Of a stretch of DNA of 64,000 bases, positions 13,534-28,376 are shown in pieces; position 1 is the first letter of the stretch, and every line of letters starts with the position of its first letter. The stretch comes from Phascolomyces articulosus (taxonomy: Eukaryota > Mucoromycota > Mucoromycetes > Mucorales > Lichtheimiaceae). The stretch is from positions 2,232,001 to 2,296,000 of the forward strand of contig JAIXMP010000001.1 in the NCBI GenBank assembly GCA_025677815.1, read 5' to 3'. Under the pieces are notes generated by a model. The model was not told where the DNA came from. It was given only the letters and a program-made list of their open reading frames with translations, and did not search any database. Both the position numbers and the translations under genes were made by a program.

Positions 13534-14244
13534 AGAGAATAATACACAGGTAGCAAAACCGATAAGCATCTTAGTAACTTGCCACCTATGTCATCTACCA
13601 AAGTTTTGCTACCTATGTTGTCTTTTTATCCTTTCCCCTCATTACTCGTATCTATAGATTTATCAAATTAGCAAAGGCTGGTGCTATGTACAACATCCAT
13701 CTGAGCTTGATAGTGTACTATTTTGCCGATAGAAAGCACAAAACTCAAGAACATGTAAATATATGTCTTTATTTAGCAATACTTTTTCTGGATCTGTCTA
13801 ATGGGAAATAAGAAGTATCACATTATGCAATCAATACGAATATTTATAAATATGTTTTAAATATAAAAATACGTACAGTAGCATTTAAATACTTACATAC
13901 ATTAATGAAACCCCTATTAATTATTTGAATGTTAAAATGGGTAATAGTTTTTAGACATATAATTCCCTATATAATATTTTTTGTTATTGAAGTGATATTT
14001 ATTCAATTTTATTAACTCTGTCATGAGAGTGCTATATTTGCATGTAGGTTTTTATTTTTTATATTTTTCTATATTTATATAATAATAAATCCATAGATAC
14101 GAGTAATGAGGGAAAAGGATAAAGAGACATCACAGGTAGCAAAACTTCGGTAGATGACATAGGTAACAAGATTTAGTGCCAGACTACAAAGATAGTAAGT
14201 TACTAAGATACCTACCAGTCTTACTACCCGTGTAGTAATTCTCT
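13534..14244. mobile_element. 711-bp inverted-repeat element (MITE / foldback-like)
   Basis: The ends are AGAGAATAATACACAGGTAG on the left and, reverse-complemented, AGAGAATTACTACACGGGTAG on the right. The inverted repeats run to 13664 on the left and from about 14088 on the right (130-157 bp), about 80% identical, sharing CTTAGTAACTT, CCTATGTCATCTACC, GTTTTGCTACCT and CTCATTACTCGTATCTAT. Each arm also holds its own small inverted repeat (GGTAGCAAAAC / GTTTTGCTACC). The about 420-bp centre is AT-rich and non-coding. No clear target-site duplication was found. Superfamily unknown. Confidence 0.8.
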
Positions 14245-17200
14245 AATATGAATGTGCCGAAATACTAAATATCAGCATCAAATTGCTGCTTACATTATTT
14301 GAAAACCACAAGATGCATGTGTGGATCAATCTACCAAATATAGTAACTTTTCGTGGATGTCAGTTGTTAATTCCCATTAGTAATATAGGTGGCCATGCTT
14401 CTTTGCATTTATGAAAAATATGGATGGGAGCTATGTCTATTCTATGCTCAAGTTAGCATTTCTATAATGACTGGTTATATTATTATTTTTTTTTGTGTTG
14501 ATGGGTGCTGATGACCACTTTAAGATGTATGATATATGTAATTAGCTGCTATTTTAATACCAGTAAGTTTTGTTTACATGCTGTCTTGGTGATTGTAAAA
14601 TTTTTGAAGCGATTTTGCAATTTTATTTATGAAAAATAGCCAAATGAATAGATTGTTCCAAATAGACGAATGCCAGTGGATGGTCTCAGCCATCTTCACG
14701 TAGATCAATAAGTAGGATATCTACTCCTATAATTGTATTTTCCTTTGTAATGAATAACAGATGCATAATAACAATCATTAAAACAAAAAAAAATCGTTTT
14801 ATGAAGAAGTCAAAAAACACATCAACAGAATAGCCATTAAATAAAAATAAAGCCATATCTACCACAAATAATTCAGAAACCACAACCGTTGAATGAAAAA
14901 AACTGATTTCTTCTGAATAACCATCATATATATATAACCTGCACAAAGCAACTGCGCTGGAGAAAGTTGATAATCATTACATAAAAATATTCATTCATAC
15001 ACGTCCTAAATAGTGGTTTTTTCCTGCTAAATCATAATTAAAATTATATATCAGTATTTAAATCAGAAAAAAATGTGTCTCTAGGATATACAGCCATCAT
15101 TGTTGTCGTGTGTGTCTTCTGTTTCATTTCCATTCAAATCACAGAGAACATTTGGAAATAAGGTTGGATTCTGGTCATTTAATTATTATCCCTGATGCTC
15201 GCGGATAATAGCGATGATTGGTGTATGCTTTATAAATATTTTGATAGGACTGTTTAGTTCCTACGTAGTTGTGCAATCAAAGAAGAAGCAATTGAGATCG
15301 TGTTTTAGTTCGGATATCTTTGTCTTGTCAATAATATATCCCGTGAGTTTAAAGCAATTGCTTGATAATATACCACATCATTCCTGGTAAAGCTTTTCTC
15401 CATGTCGCCGGAATATAAATCAATATACGTATAACATCATCCATTATTATTCACAACTAGAGATTACACATAATATGAAGTAGTATGATAATAATAATTA
15501 AAAATTGGGGTTTATGTTGATGCCTATTCATTGAATTGCACGTATTTTTGTACGTTTCTTCCCTATGGTGTAAAAATGACCTTACGGTCATTATTAAACT
15601 CTTATTACTTCCCAAGAAGGTTTATCGCATCGTCATCGCCATGGACTACCAGTTGAGTGTAAAAAAAGGAAATACAAAGTTTCTTGAAAGGGTCTAATTT
15701 TTTTATAACGAAACGATCGTCATGTATAATAATATGGTGATTTTATTTATTTCAATTATACCTTTTTTAATGTCAACTTTTAACGAAGTATATAATATAT
15801 TGATGCTTTTTGATATATTCCCACAAATCATTAATGAACGTTTTATATAATATAAACGAAAACAACACGAATGAATAAATTCTTCTATTATTTAATAAAT
15901 AATAGAGCTTGTATCCAAACAGCTTATATTTTATCGCAGCTATCTAGTATCTGCTGTTGCTGCTCCTCTAATTAATGCTCGTGCTTTTCTTCTATATTGT
16001 TGTTTTATCGTAGCCATCTATATACTGAGTTGGAATATGCATATCACCTTAGGGAGATTAGAGACTGATAGATGGATAAGTAGTAGAGCATTACATTTTA
16101 TTATAATCTATTACGGTTTTGCGTTTTATAAATAGAAAACTCATTGAACCAGGATGAAGGAAAAAGCACCTACCACAACAACAACAATGGCGGGGAAGAA
16201 ATGGAAAACCCCAATTTCACTTGTCGTGTTTCAATTCTATACCTAATCATGCACCATTGGAATTGCTTGCAGCTTTCGTAAAGTCACGAAGTGTAACAAT
16301 GACATGGCAAAAGCAAAGGGTGTGATATAAAAAAAATGTAAAAAGAAAATCACGAGTTATAATATCATGAAACAAAATAGGTGTGGGGTAAATGTCGTAA
16401 GTAATACAACATGACTCAATATCACTTTTTCTATCTTCTTTTTTTTTGTGCCATTTATGACGTTTAAATGGATAACATGAGAGAATTCCTTGTTATCCAT
16501 CATTACATCAGTAGTGTATATAGTGATATAAATAAATCATTAACAACGGATTCACATTCCAAGAGAATGAATCTTGGTATTAAGGTTTCTATATAAATAA
16601 TTTGACATTCAGCTGTCTGTTTTTTTTAAAAAAAAGTTTGTTTATATTATACAGTTCGTTAGGTTTTTATTTGTTTACAGTATATGATGATGATGATGAT
16701 GCTCCCTTTCTTTTTTTAGACACTGTTCTCATCCATTTGAATACACAAAGCGCTAACTGAAAACTTTATTGTTTAACTATCAACATTTATTTGTTAATGG
16801 TATCACGGCAGTTCAAACCAAGGCAGTGGGAGCAAATAACAAAACAACAGCAAAGCCGATCCAAAACCGAGAAAGAGAGAGAAAGAGAGATGAGAAGATG
16901 CTGCAAATATTTATTTGTATAAATGACTTTATTATTTTAATGTTGCATTTTTAACTAGTCCTTAGTTAGTAAAGCATGAAGGGGGGCGGGGACACGTTTC
17001 ATTCCTTATAAAATAATATAACATTAGAGTTCAATGTTATGTGAAAAAATGACCCGATCAATTTTTTTTATCTGATTCGTGCTACAGTTTATTTGATCGA
17101 GTACAACATATTATATATTCATCTATTATTCCCATTGATTAAAGAACAAAACAAGAAGGAGGTGGTATAGATACATTTCTACTATTTGAGTCTTCAATTT

Positions 17201-18437
17201 CAAAAAGTATAATAATAGTTCTTACTTTGAGAAAAAAAACGATGAATAACTGCATAGAATTATTACTAGCTCAGCATTGATGGGTTTAATTATAGCATTT
17301 CTTATAAACATATCCAACTGCTAAGTCAATGTCGATCTAATAAAAATAAAATAAACTCAGTAAGTCATACTAACGTGTCTTTCTTTCTATTATTGATAGA
17401 TGAGACAGGACAAATGATGATGCTTCTCATCCTCTGCGCAAAAGGCACACGGGCTCTCTTTTCGATGATTATCCTCCGCCAGATATTTAGTGCATTAAAC
17501 TTTTTTTTTTTTTTACATTCAGATACTTTGCTCCTTAATATATAGCTTTGATGTTTCATATATATTTATATATCTATTATTCTAATATGTACACATTATG
17601 TTTACTAAATAGAATCACATATTAGATGTACTTATTTAGTGGGAAAAAATTTAATAGATGACATTTGATCTATGACCAAGCTGTTTATAGGAAAACGTAA
17701 CCATAGTTATGGTATTAAAAGGATGATCTTTTCAATATGATTGGAATAAAAGAAAGTTTTTGACTCTACTTCTTTTAGACTCTATCCAAAGAAGACCGTG
17801 AGAAGCGGTTTTTTTTTCTATCTTTATATATCCTTCTAACATGAAGCAACATTCAATCTGAGTAGAACTTTTTTGATGGCGGAGAAAAGAGAAAGAGGGA
17901 AGCTAAACGGCTTTAAATAAAAGATAAGGAAGGACTAATGGTCAAAAGTTAATAAGTTATATACCCAAAAGGGTGGAACATTTTGCTGCAGTTCAGTTTG
18001 TTTGTATCACCTTTCCACAGTAATATTTCTAGCTCAGAATGAAAACATTGGCGCTTTTCACACCATATCAAACAAGGAACACAACATAAAAATCATTCAT
18101 CATCCATCATAATAATAATTATTTCGGAAACAAAGCAAAAAGAGAAATAACCATGCACAGGCCTCCTTATTTCTTGTCTGTTTGTCTTCTCGGCACCTTG
18201 CTCCTTTATTTTTGAAATTATAACTTTATTCCGCACGTGTTACCATGTTGATCACTTATTCTAATCTTATATACATAGTAGCTATTCCATATACCACGCC
18301 ACCATCACTTAGTACTCCAATATGCCATATTAAAAAAAAGGATAGATACGATAGATCATTTGTTATGTATATAGATATATGAAATAGTAAATAATATATT
18401 TGACGGTAGTAAAGTAATAGTTGATATAGAGCGAGCG

Positions 18438-18474
<37 letters not shown>

Positions 18475-18967
18475 GAGATTTGAGAGAGGAGGATGAAGAA
18501 AATAAAGAATGAAAGATGGGCAGCACGCTGAACCTCTTTCTTTCATTGTTATTTTCTATTTCATTCTCTTTATGGTGGTTTTATAAAGACTATGTATATA
18601 ATATATGGGGGGGGTTTTTTTTTAAAAAAAAGAAGATATGCACAACGAAAAAAAAATATACGGAAAACAAAGAAATAAAGAGGAGGAAACTGTTTGGATG
18701 TAAAGGAAACGTATAATTCAAGAGAGATGGGTGTATGAATTGAAAAATGCTTTTTTTCTTCGGTTGTCGTCGTCATTGTTGTTTGTTGTTAATATTCTTG
18801 AGGGTTATTCTTCGAATAGTTATTGTAGTTGTCTGTTGTTTGTGATATATAAATGTATATATAGAAAAAAAAGTATATGTGTAATAACAGTAGATATATA
18901 AAAGAAATAGGATGCAAAAGAAGAACAAAAAAAAAACAAATAGAGAGGTATAATAAAGAATAAGAAA
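14245..18967. other. Long gene-poor region (4.7 kb)
   Basis: No conserved coding was seen on either strand. The open stretches at 14686-14946, 16769-16954 and 17365-17559 look random. It holds A/T runs, a (GAT)n stretch at 16685-16700, a (GA)n tract at 18431-18478 and a G-run followed by T- and A-runs at 18607-18633. It separates the repeat-containing 11-14 kb part from the next gene. I see no tRNA or rRNA signatures. Confidence 0.45.
18431..18478. repeat. (GA)n / (GAGC)n microsatellite
   Basis: Begins as GAGCGAGCGAGCGAGAGA and continues as an almost pure GA run with one ATA interruption. Ordinary simple repeat. Confidence 0.9.
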
Positions 18968-20968
18968 TTAAGTAGAATGAACAGTAAAAGTAGCGCGTTG
19001 GTTTTCGAATTGTACTTGTTTGGAACGACATATATGATTCAAAATTTGATCCAATTCATCCAATCGAGAAGTGGGTTGTTCAGCATCTTGATTACTAAGG
19101 CGTCTGCCTTCAAGGCGATCTACCTTATTGAACAGACCGTTCATGAACAGGTCACGTTCTTTATCTGCTGTCAATTGATATCGTTGTTTATTGAAACAAG
19201 GTCGATGAAGGGACTTGACCAGCAAGTCTGTCATTTCATAGAGTGAATGTCGGTTGTTATGGTTGGTTTCGATGACCTGTTGTTCATGTTGATAAGATTC
19301 CATATTTGTATGTGTGTAAGTATATATATAATAGTAGATGTTTATATATAAAAAAAAAAGAAAAAGAAAGGAGGAAAAGAAGTGTTTATATGTTGGTAAA
19401 AGGGAAGAGAAAAGAAAAAAAGGAATAAGTAAAAAAATGAAAAAATGAGAGACTTGTAAAGAAGAAAAAGAAAAAAGGAAAAAAAAAAAAAAAAAAAGAG
19501 GGAAAAAAATTGGTATTTATATCTTTACCTGATCTGAGCGGGTAGTGGTTCTGGTAGTAGAAGTTGCACTAACTCTTCTTTGGGTGGTAACAGTGGATTT
19601 TTTACTTGTAGTGCTGGGTGCAGAATTGGATCTCTTGAGCAGTTTAAACCGAGATACCCGTTGAATCTGCGCGATCGAGTCGCACAACATTTTAGGAGTG
19701 GCGGGGTGTCTTGGTTCTATCCTAAGCTGCCGTTCGACACGTTGATTGTTAAATTGAGGGGTTACATGAGAGAGACGATCGATGGCTTGAAAAACAGCAT
19801 CTAATTCTTCTGAACAAGTAGTGGAGGGCTCATTGGGTTGGTATTGAGGGGGCTTTTCCTCTTTGATCATAGCCGCTGACGGAACAAAATCACCCTGTTT
19901 GTTACCATGGAAGGTGTGTGTTACCTCTTGATAGGCTGGCGGATGTTCTTCGTTCAAAGGATCAACAGAATGATTCACAAGTCGGCTGAGTGTTTCTAAA
20001 TGTTGATAAAATTCTGCCTCGATTTCCTTAATCTTCTTTCCATCTTCCAAGGTCAGCTGAGAAGGGAATGACGCAAGGGCTTGCCGGATTTCGGTATACA
20101 CGTGTTGAAGAAGATGAGGATGATTGTGAAAGGGTATCAAATGATCATGGCCAGCATGATCTTCTTTATCGTTATTGTTGAATAATAACCCATTCTTGTG
20201 AATGGTATGAAGAATATGTAAAAGTGTTCGACAAAGGTCAGTTTGACTACTAATAAGCCATACATGATGATCCAATAGCTTTTCGACTTGGCTGAGAAGT
20301 GTCGTCAGGTTATGATGATTTTCATTCATGTTACTATTCTCGTTGCTGTTGTTGCTATTACCAGTTGTGTTAAAACTTAACATAGCAGTGGTAGCACGGG
20401 CCAAATGTTGAGTGGTATAATCAATCGATGACATCACATTGGTAGATGTATGAAGTTGTAATGAAGTGGATGATGATATGGTGGTTTCATGAAGAAGAAT
20501 ATGTCGTAAAACGCCATCTAAACCTGTTAGACATACGTTATTGAGATTTTGTAAAGACTGTTATATAAAATTAAAGGAGAGATTATTATTCTTATTAGTA
20601 AAGTTATAAATATTATGTGGCGATATATATTATCAAGGAGCAAATAATAAGGGGAAAAAGGAATATCAGGGTCACCTTTATTGTTGCTGCTACGGAAGGT
20701 GATTCCGTTGTAGTCATTGACGATTCCTCATATTCAACAGGTTCCAACATGAGTTGTTGCATTGCTAATTCATCAAGATTAGACTGTTGTATAGTTGTTG
20801 TATTGGAATGAGACTGTTGTTCATTCTGAAGTGACTAAAAATAGAGATAAAGAAAGATAGATTAGTCATAAATTCAGACTTGACAATTTAATATATGCTA
20901 TTTACCATTGTTGTTGTTGTTGATGATGATGATAAAGTCCTTCGTCGTTCTCTTTGCATTGTAGCCAT
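18968..20968 (-). CDS. Conserved-looking fungal protein of unknown function
   Basis: Four exons join in phase 0: 20906-20968, 20676-20834, 19529-20557 and 18968-19276, giving 519 residues. It starts MATMQRERRRTLSSSS. Exon 2 is Gln/Thr-rich and acidic. The large exon contains helix-rich segments (LSQVEKLLDHHVWLISSQTD, then LCRTLLHILHTIHKNGLL), two PPAY/PPQY-like motifs (HPPAYQE, KPPQYQ; possible WW-domain or Rsp5-type ligase docking sites) and LDAVFQAIDRLSHVTPQFNN followed by QRVE. That last signature resembles conserved fungal proteins I cannot name. The last exon has DELDQILNHICRSKQ. The last intron (252 nt) is longer than the others, so 18968-19303 could instead be a separate small gene starting at MESYQHEQ. 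Confidence 0.7.
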
Positions 20969-21709
20969 GGTGATTGAATTAAAATGTATCAATGTATATG
21001 TATATATATTTATATGAATATATATATATATATATATATATGAATAATAAATAATAAAAGATAAATATGAGTAAAAAAGAAAGAAGAAAGAAGAAGAAGA
21101 AAAAGAAGAAGGGTAATAAAAAAAAAGATTTTATTTTATAAAGCGAATAAGGAGAGCTTATTGTTATTATTATTATTATTATTATGAGGTTATTTGGGTG
21201 ATGATTAAAAGCAATCATTTTTTATGTATTTGCCCATTTGATATATATAAAATAGTTCTGTTATACATATAAAATGTTCTATTTTATGTTTTAATCCCCC
21301 CACTCCCTTAAAAAATCAGGCCATATCCATTTCAGGATTAACTTGAAAAATTAACCCAGACAAATGATGATATATATGTTTTTTACATTAGAAAAATGAA
21401 TAAATACTTCTTTCTTTCAAGGAAAAAGAAAGATTCATCATTTGTATATATAAATCTATCTATCCATATGTCCATATGTCCATATGTCCATATATATTTT
21501 TCGTAACTAAATAATAATAAAAAAACCGCGCCCGCCCTTTTTTTTTTTTTCGTTGCCACTTTTTTTTTCATCGTTTATCACCTATCCATCATCTTTCATC
21601 ATCTTCTTTTCATGGGTGGCTATGAAAAATAGGAGAATTATAAAAGATATATCACCCTGCCTTCTATTCTTCTTATTCTCCTTTCATATTTTGCATAAAC
21701 TATAATATA

Positions 21710-21745
<36 letters not shown>

Positions 21746-22370
21746 TCTCACCAATTATTCCCCCTTATTATTAAAAAACTTGGCTATTGAAAAAGTTGTT
21801 CATAGTATGATTATGATGAATGATTGGTGAGAACTTTTGAACAACACCAAAAAAATAAAATAAAATGGTACGATGTTTTTTTAAAGATGAGAGAGAGAGG
21901 AAAAAAAGTTATTTTTTGGAATTGATCGACAAAGCTTTTGTGTCGCAAAAAAAAAAAGTATTTTATAATTGAATTGGTTTGAAAGAATCGTCCCACATTT
22001 ATTCCAATGTATAACGATTCACAAGAATTTTTTTGTTTTTGTTTTGACGCCATCTTTTTCTTCTCAAAATCTTCTTATTCTGAACGCATCAATGATATAG
22101 GATGGATTGAAGGAGAAATATTTGAGGGAGAGAGTTTATAATCAAGTTGAATACTTGTTGTTTAAACTTTCTTATATAAAAAGAGTGGCGATTTCAAAAT
22201 TCATAAGGGGAGAGATGAAGAGGAGGAGTTACAGTATCATAATGCAACCAAAAACTATTCAAACCAAACTTATTTTAGTAATTAACGTGTGATGGTTTTT
22301 TTTCTGAGAAAAGTAAAAAACTTGTTTTTGTTGTTGTTGTTGTTTACTTCTCAAAATATAAAAATAAATA
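20969..22370. other. Intergenic, promoters of divergent genes
   Basis: Lies between divergently transcribed genes. It contains (TA)n at 21018-21042, A/G-rich tracts, (ATT)n at 21164-21184, a tandem CCATATGT repeat at 21463-21494 and (AAT)n at 21713-21745. No convincing coding. Confidence 0.5.
21463..21494. repeat. Tandem CCATATGT repeat
   Basis: Three to four near-perfect copies of an 8-9-bp unit (CCATATGT). Each unit is itself nearly palindromic around CATATG. Probably a simple minisatellite; an E-box-like CANNTG core is repeated by chance or as a regulatory site (inference). Confidence 0.6.
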
Positions 22371-24892
22371 ATGTTGATAAAGAAAAAGATCTCCTCCTGG
22401 ACTCTGGTCCTCATTTTTATGTTGATGATCTTGTCAAAAGTAGGATTGGCTTGGCGATTATGGGATTCTACTCTTGAATTCATTAAAAAGAAGCAACAGC
22501 AAGAACCAGGTATTAGTCAAATCATGATGAGAGGGAGAGGCTAAAACTTATTCTTGAATCAATTATTATTCTATATTAAGTAGACAATGATGTTTTTCGT
22601 GTACCCGCTCCTCATGAAAAAGCTCTTTTACGTCATGGTTTAGGTATCTTACATATTCTCTATATCTCTTTCATGACGATACGTTAGAAAGAATTAACGC
22701 GTCTTGTTATTATGCATCATCATGGTATATACTCCTTATAAACAACAACAGAAACATTTCATGCATTACAAGAAAAAGAACAGGACTGTTTCAAGAATAC
22801 AGCCAAGATCTTGCATCATGGATGTCGTTCCCTTGCAGCTTCAAAGCATGATCGAGTAAAATGTACGTTTTTATCATCCCCAGCTTGTTGTTCAACCCTC
22901 CCTTTCCCCCAGTAAAAAAAAAAACAAGTTTTTATAATAATGATAACATGTTATTACTAATACAACAATGACGGTACTACTATATTATGATAGATGCCAT
23001 CATGTTAACTGTATGTGAATTATCCACAACACAACTTCCTATTCCAAATGAATGTTATGATTTACCTGAACAAAAACAAGAATGTGTCACGTAAAGTTTT
23101 TTTTTTCTGCTATTGTATTATAAAGAATCCCAAAAATGTAACTGTTTATATGTGAATATATGAATTTTTCACACACGCATTTCTATTATATCTATTACAC
23201 AGACAATTGGCCAGTGTTCCGCAAACATGGACAACATTTAGTGGTAAGTTATATTTTAATAATTTTTGACCGAGTCATTTTTTTTCTTTCATGTAATACA
23301 ATTCATTTATCCTGTTCAAAATGTGCTACTATTATTATTTAATATTTACTACTACTTTAAACAACTTTTAATATCCCATGATAAGGTTATTTCCGCGACG
23401 CAGGTAAGAAAGAAAGTGTGCAACGGATGAATTACCATGTTATAATTATCTTGTGATAATGTTGATATATATAAAATATATAATATATTTTCCTCCCTCT
23501 CTCTCCCATCCCCTGGTACAGAAATGATGTGCTTAGCCATTCGATATCCTGTTGAAAGAGGTAATTCATCAATATCTTTATTGTTGGTTGATTGGAGAAA
23601 TAAGAAATATCATTCAATAAATGAATAATTATAATTGATCATCATTATCCATCTCAAAGAGCAATTGGAAGAATTACATCGAAATTTAACCAAAGAACAA
23701 CTGAACCATTTGGCGGTATTGCGTGATCAACAAGAACAAATCTCTCAATGGCGAAATAAGGAAATGGCCGATTTAAAAGAGATTCAAAAGGCGCAGCAAG
23801 CAATGTGGGATCAATGGACTAAACGTTTTGAGGTAAAAAGTTGTTGGCTGATTGCATCACTGTTTTTTTTTTCAATGTTCATATCATCATGAGAGAAAAG
23901 AAAAAGAGAAAAAAGGGTATTTTTTTTTCTATCTTCATGTGTAAAGAAGTAGTGGGATGGTAATACAAGAGTAGGACGGAAGGGCCAAGAAAATACAACC
24001 TCGTGAGTTGTTTATGAAAAAAAAACAAGTTTTTATTAAAATCAACCAATAACATTTGGAAGAATGTACAAGAACAAACACAAATTCTATCCAATTTGGT
24101 ATGTGCTATGCAACAACAATTTGAATTGAAACAACAACATCAATTAGTTCAATTTGAACAATTCGATACATTGATGCAACAGAGTATGACTCGGGTTTGG
24201 AATGACATGGAACTGGGTTTCATCCATGCTTTACATCAGTTACACACAGGTGTAGAACAGACATTAATTCTGCAACATCAAATGCAAAAGGGTTGGTTTG
24301 ATTTTCAGGTAGAGTATCTCATCCACTATAATTTACTATATTACTACTATCAACGATTATCTTGATAGATCAAACTAGGTAAAATAAAGGACCAAGAATT
24401 AACCCTCCTGCTCTAAATGATTTCATTAGGAAGACTGGCAAATAGCTTGGACTTACTTGAATGAAACCATGGATGATGCGAGACGTTCAGTGCATCAACT
24501 TCAAAAGGAGATTGATAGGACCCATCATCAATTTCAAACCATCTTTGGCACATTGACTACTTTTTTGCTTCATAATAGTAAACGAGTCTGGGTCATTGTA
24601 CTACTCTTTGCTTCTCGTCGCCTGGTCACCATGTTGATCACTTTGACCTTTTATTTACAACGTTTTTTAGTCATGTCGATCAGCCACGTGTCCAAGGTCA
24701 TTGCTTTACTTCCAAGTCAACAACCTTATCAAGTCCAATTAGAAGAAGTAAATAATTATAATATATTAATTTCTTTTTAATCCGTTCCAAGCCCCATCAC
24801 CTGGATCAAAATATTATCTACGTATCCTCGACTATCACCAATCTAAGGACGAGAATGATGAAAATAATATTAATAATAATAGTTGTTACTAA
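22371..24892 (+). CDS. KAR5: Kar5-like nuclear fusion (karyogamy) protein
   Basis: Eleven exons join in phase: 22371-22509, 22584-22643, 22752-22862, 22994-23090, 23203-23243, 23386-23403 (an 18-nt microexon), 23522-23560, 23660-23832, 24063-24308, 24430-24747 and 24848-24892 (last border uncertain), about 428 residues. The N-terminus has a signal-peptide-like hydrophobic run (TLVLIFMLMILSKVGLA). The Cys-rich part has QDCFKNTAKILHHGCRSLA, then CELSTTQLPIPNECYDLP and PQTWTTFSGYFRD, which is the Kar5/Brambleberry/GEX1 signature. Long coiled-coil-prone helices follow, then a hydrophobic membrane stretch starting WVIVLLFASRR. Kar5 acts at the nuclear envelope in karyogamy. The final exon could be replaced by read-through to a stop at 24778-24780. 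Confidence 0.82.
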
Positions 24893-26165
24893 TAATAAGA
24901 ATAATAATAACTTTATTTTTTTATTTATAGATCTACTTGTCCGGTTAATTTACAACTTTGAAATCATATTTTATATTATACATGATGGTGATAAACTATA
25001 GAGAATATGCGTGTTGTCATCTATGTCTATAATAGCGTTTGTTATTATGAGTATTTTATTATTATCTGTCACTAGCTACTACTACTCTTCTGCTTATCAG
25101 TCAATTTATAACGTTGTAATGATACTATACGAACTACAGTAGGGAAAAAAAAGATCAGGCCATCATTACCATCATCATGCCACCTAGTATCATTCCCACC
25201 TATATAATAACAACTGCACCTGTTTATATAATCAATACCTTTTGGCAAATTTAATAAAAAATGATATATTGAGTCACACATCAAATTATCATTTCTTTCA
25301 CTTATCCATTTTAAATAAATGTACTATCATGCCAATAATGCATTCACATATATGTACCCCAATCTCAAATTACCATATCTGGAATCGCAACGTGGAGAGA
25401 AAGAAGCATCCATAGCTATATATTTGTATGTCATGTTCTTTCATTATCTACAAGTAATTAAATTCTGTATAAAGATATAAATTATTCCAAATATATTCTT
25501 GAGGAAATGGAGGATTGATGATTCCACAATAATGGATCCTGAAAAAAAATCGAACCATTCATGCCTTCCCATGTCTAAGCGATGAGGGTAAGAAACAAGT
25601 TGTGACTATACCGGATCTAGAAAACGATCACTCTGTTATGGTAAAACAGAGTGTAAATTATTGTAGCCACCTGCTTGATCTATTCTCTCCTCCATGAGAA
25701 GTTTCAGTCAAATGAACCACAAGAAAGGGTAATAATATAATAAAAATATGCAATCAAATATACAAAGTAACATCAACATTAATTATTATCTAATAATATT
25801 GGAAATAAAACTATCAAGATGACAAAGAAACGGTGTGGGATCTAAAACAACTGGGAACAATTTTTACTCACCAGAAGTAATGAATTCAAACCATTGAGCG
25901 ACAGTAGCAAGCTATTTACTCAGGTCATATACTGTGGAGGAAACAATGAATCCAAATCATTCACCTTCTGTTTTGCAGTAAGTAGATCTATTGTGTATAA
26001 AAATTATGCGTACCTGACTACAACAAGCATAAATTTGTAAGCATTTGCGCCAAGCCACTCTAATTTTTCAGCTGAATCCCTTAATTTTTTGTATAAGTTT
26101 CGCATAAACGTTGATCGTTTTTCTTTTTTTTTTCTTCAAAATTAATCATTACCTAGTCGTTAACA
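24893..26165. other. Intergenic, nothing conserved seen
   Basis: AT-rich sequence with a possible poly(A) region of the Kar5-like gene at the start and the RIO2 promoter at the end. The minus-strand open stretch at 25072-25284 has no conserved motif. Confidence 0.45.

Positions 26166-28376
<2,211 letters not shown>

Noticed and set aside
14686..14946. 86-residue minus-strand open frame
   Set aside because: Phe/Ile/Val-rich random-looking sequence in AT-rich DNA, no splice partner, no motif.
21811..22053. Minus-strand frame starting MASKQKQKNSCES
   Set aside because: Good-looking start, but the rest is Phe-rich low-complexity sequence from T-runs, with no conserved motif or exon partner.
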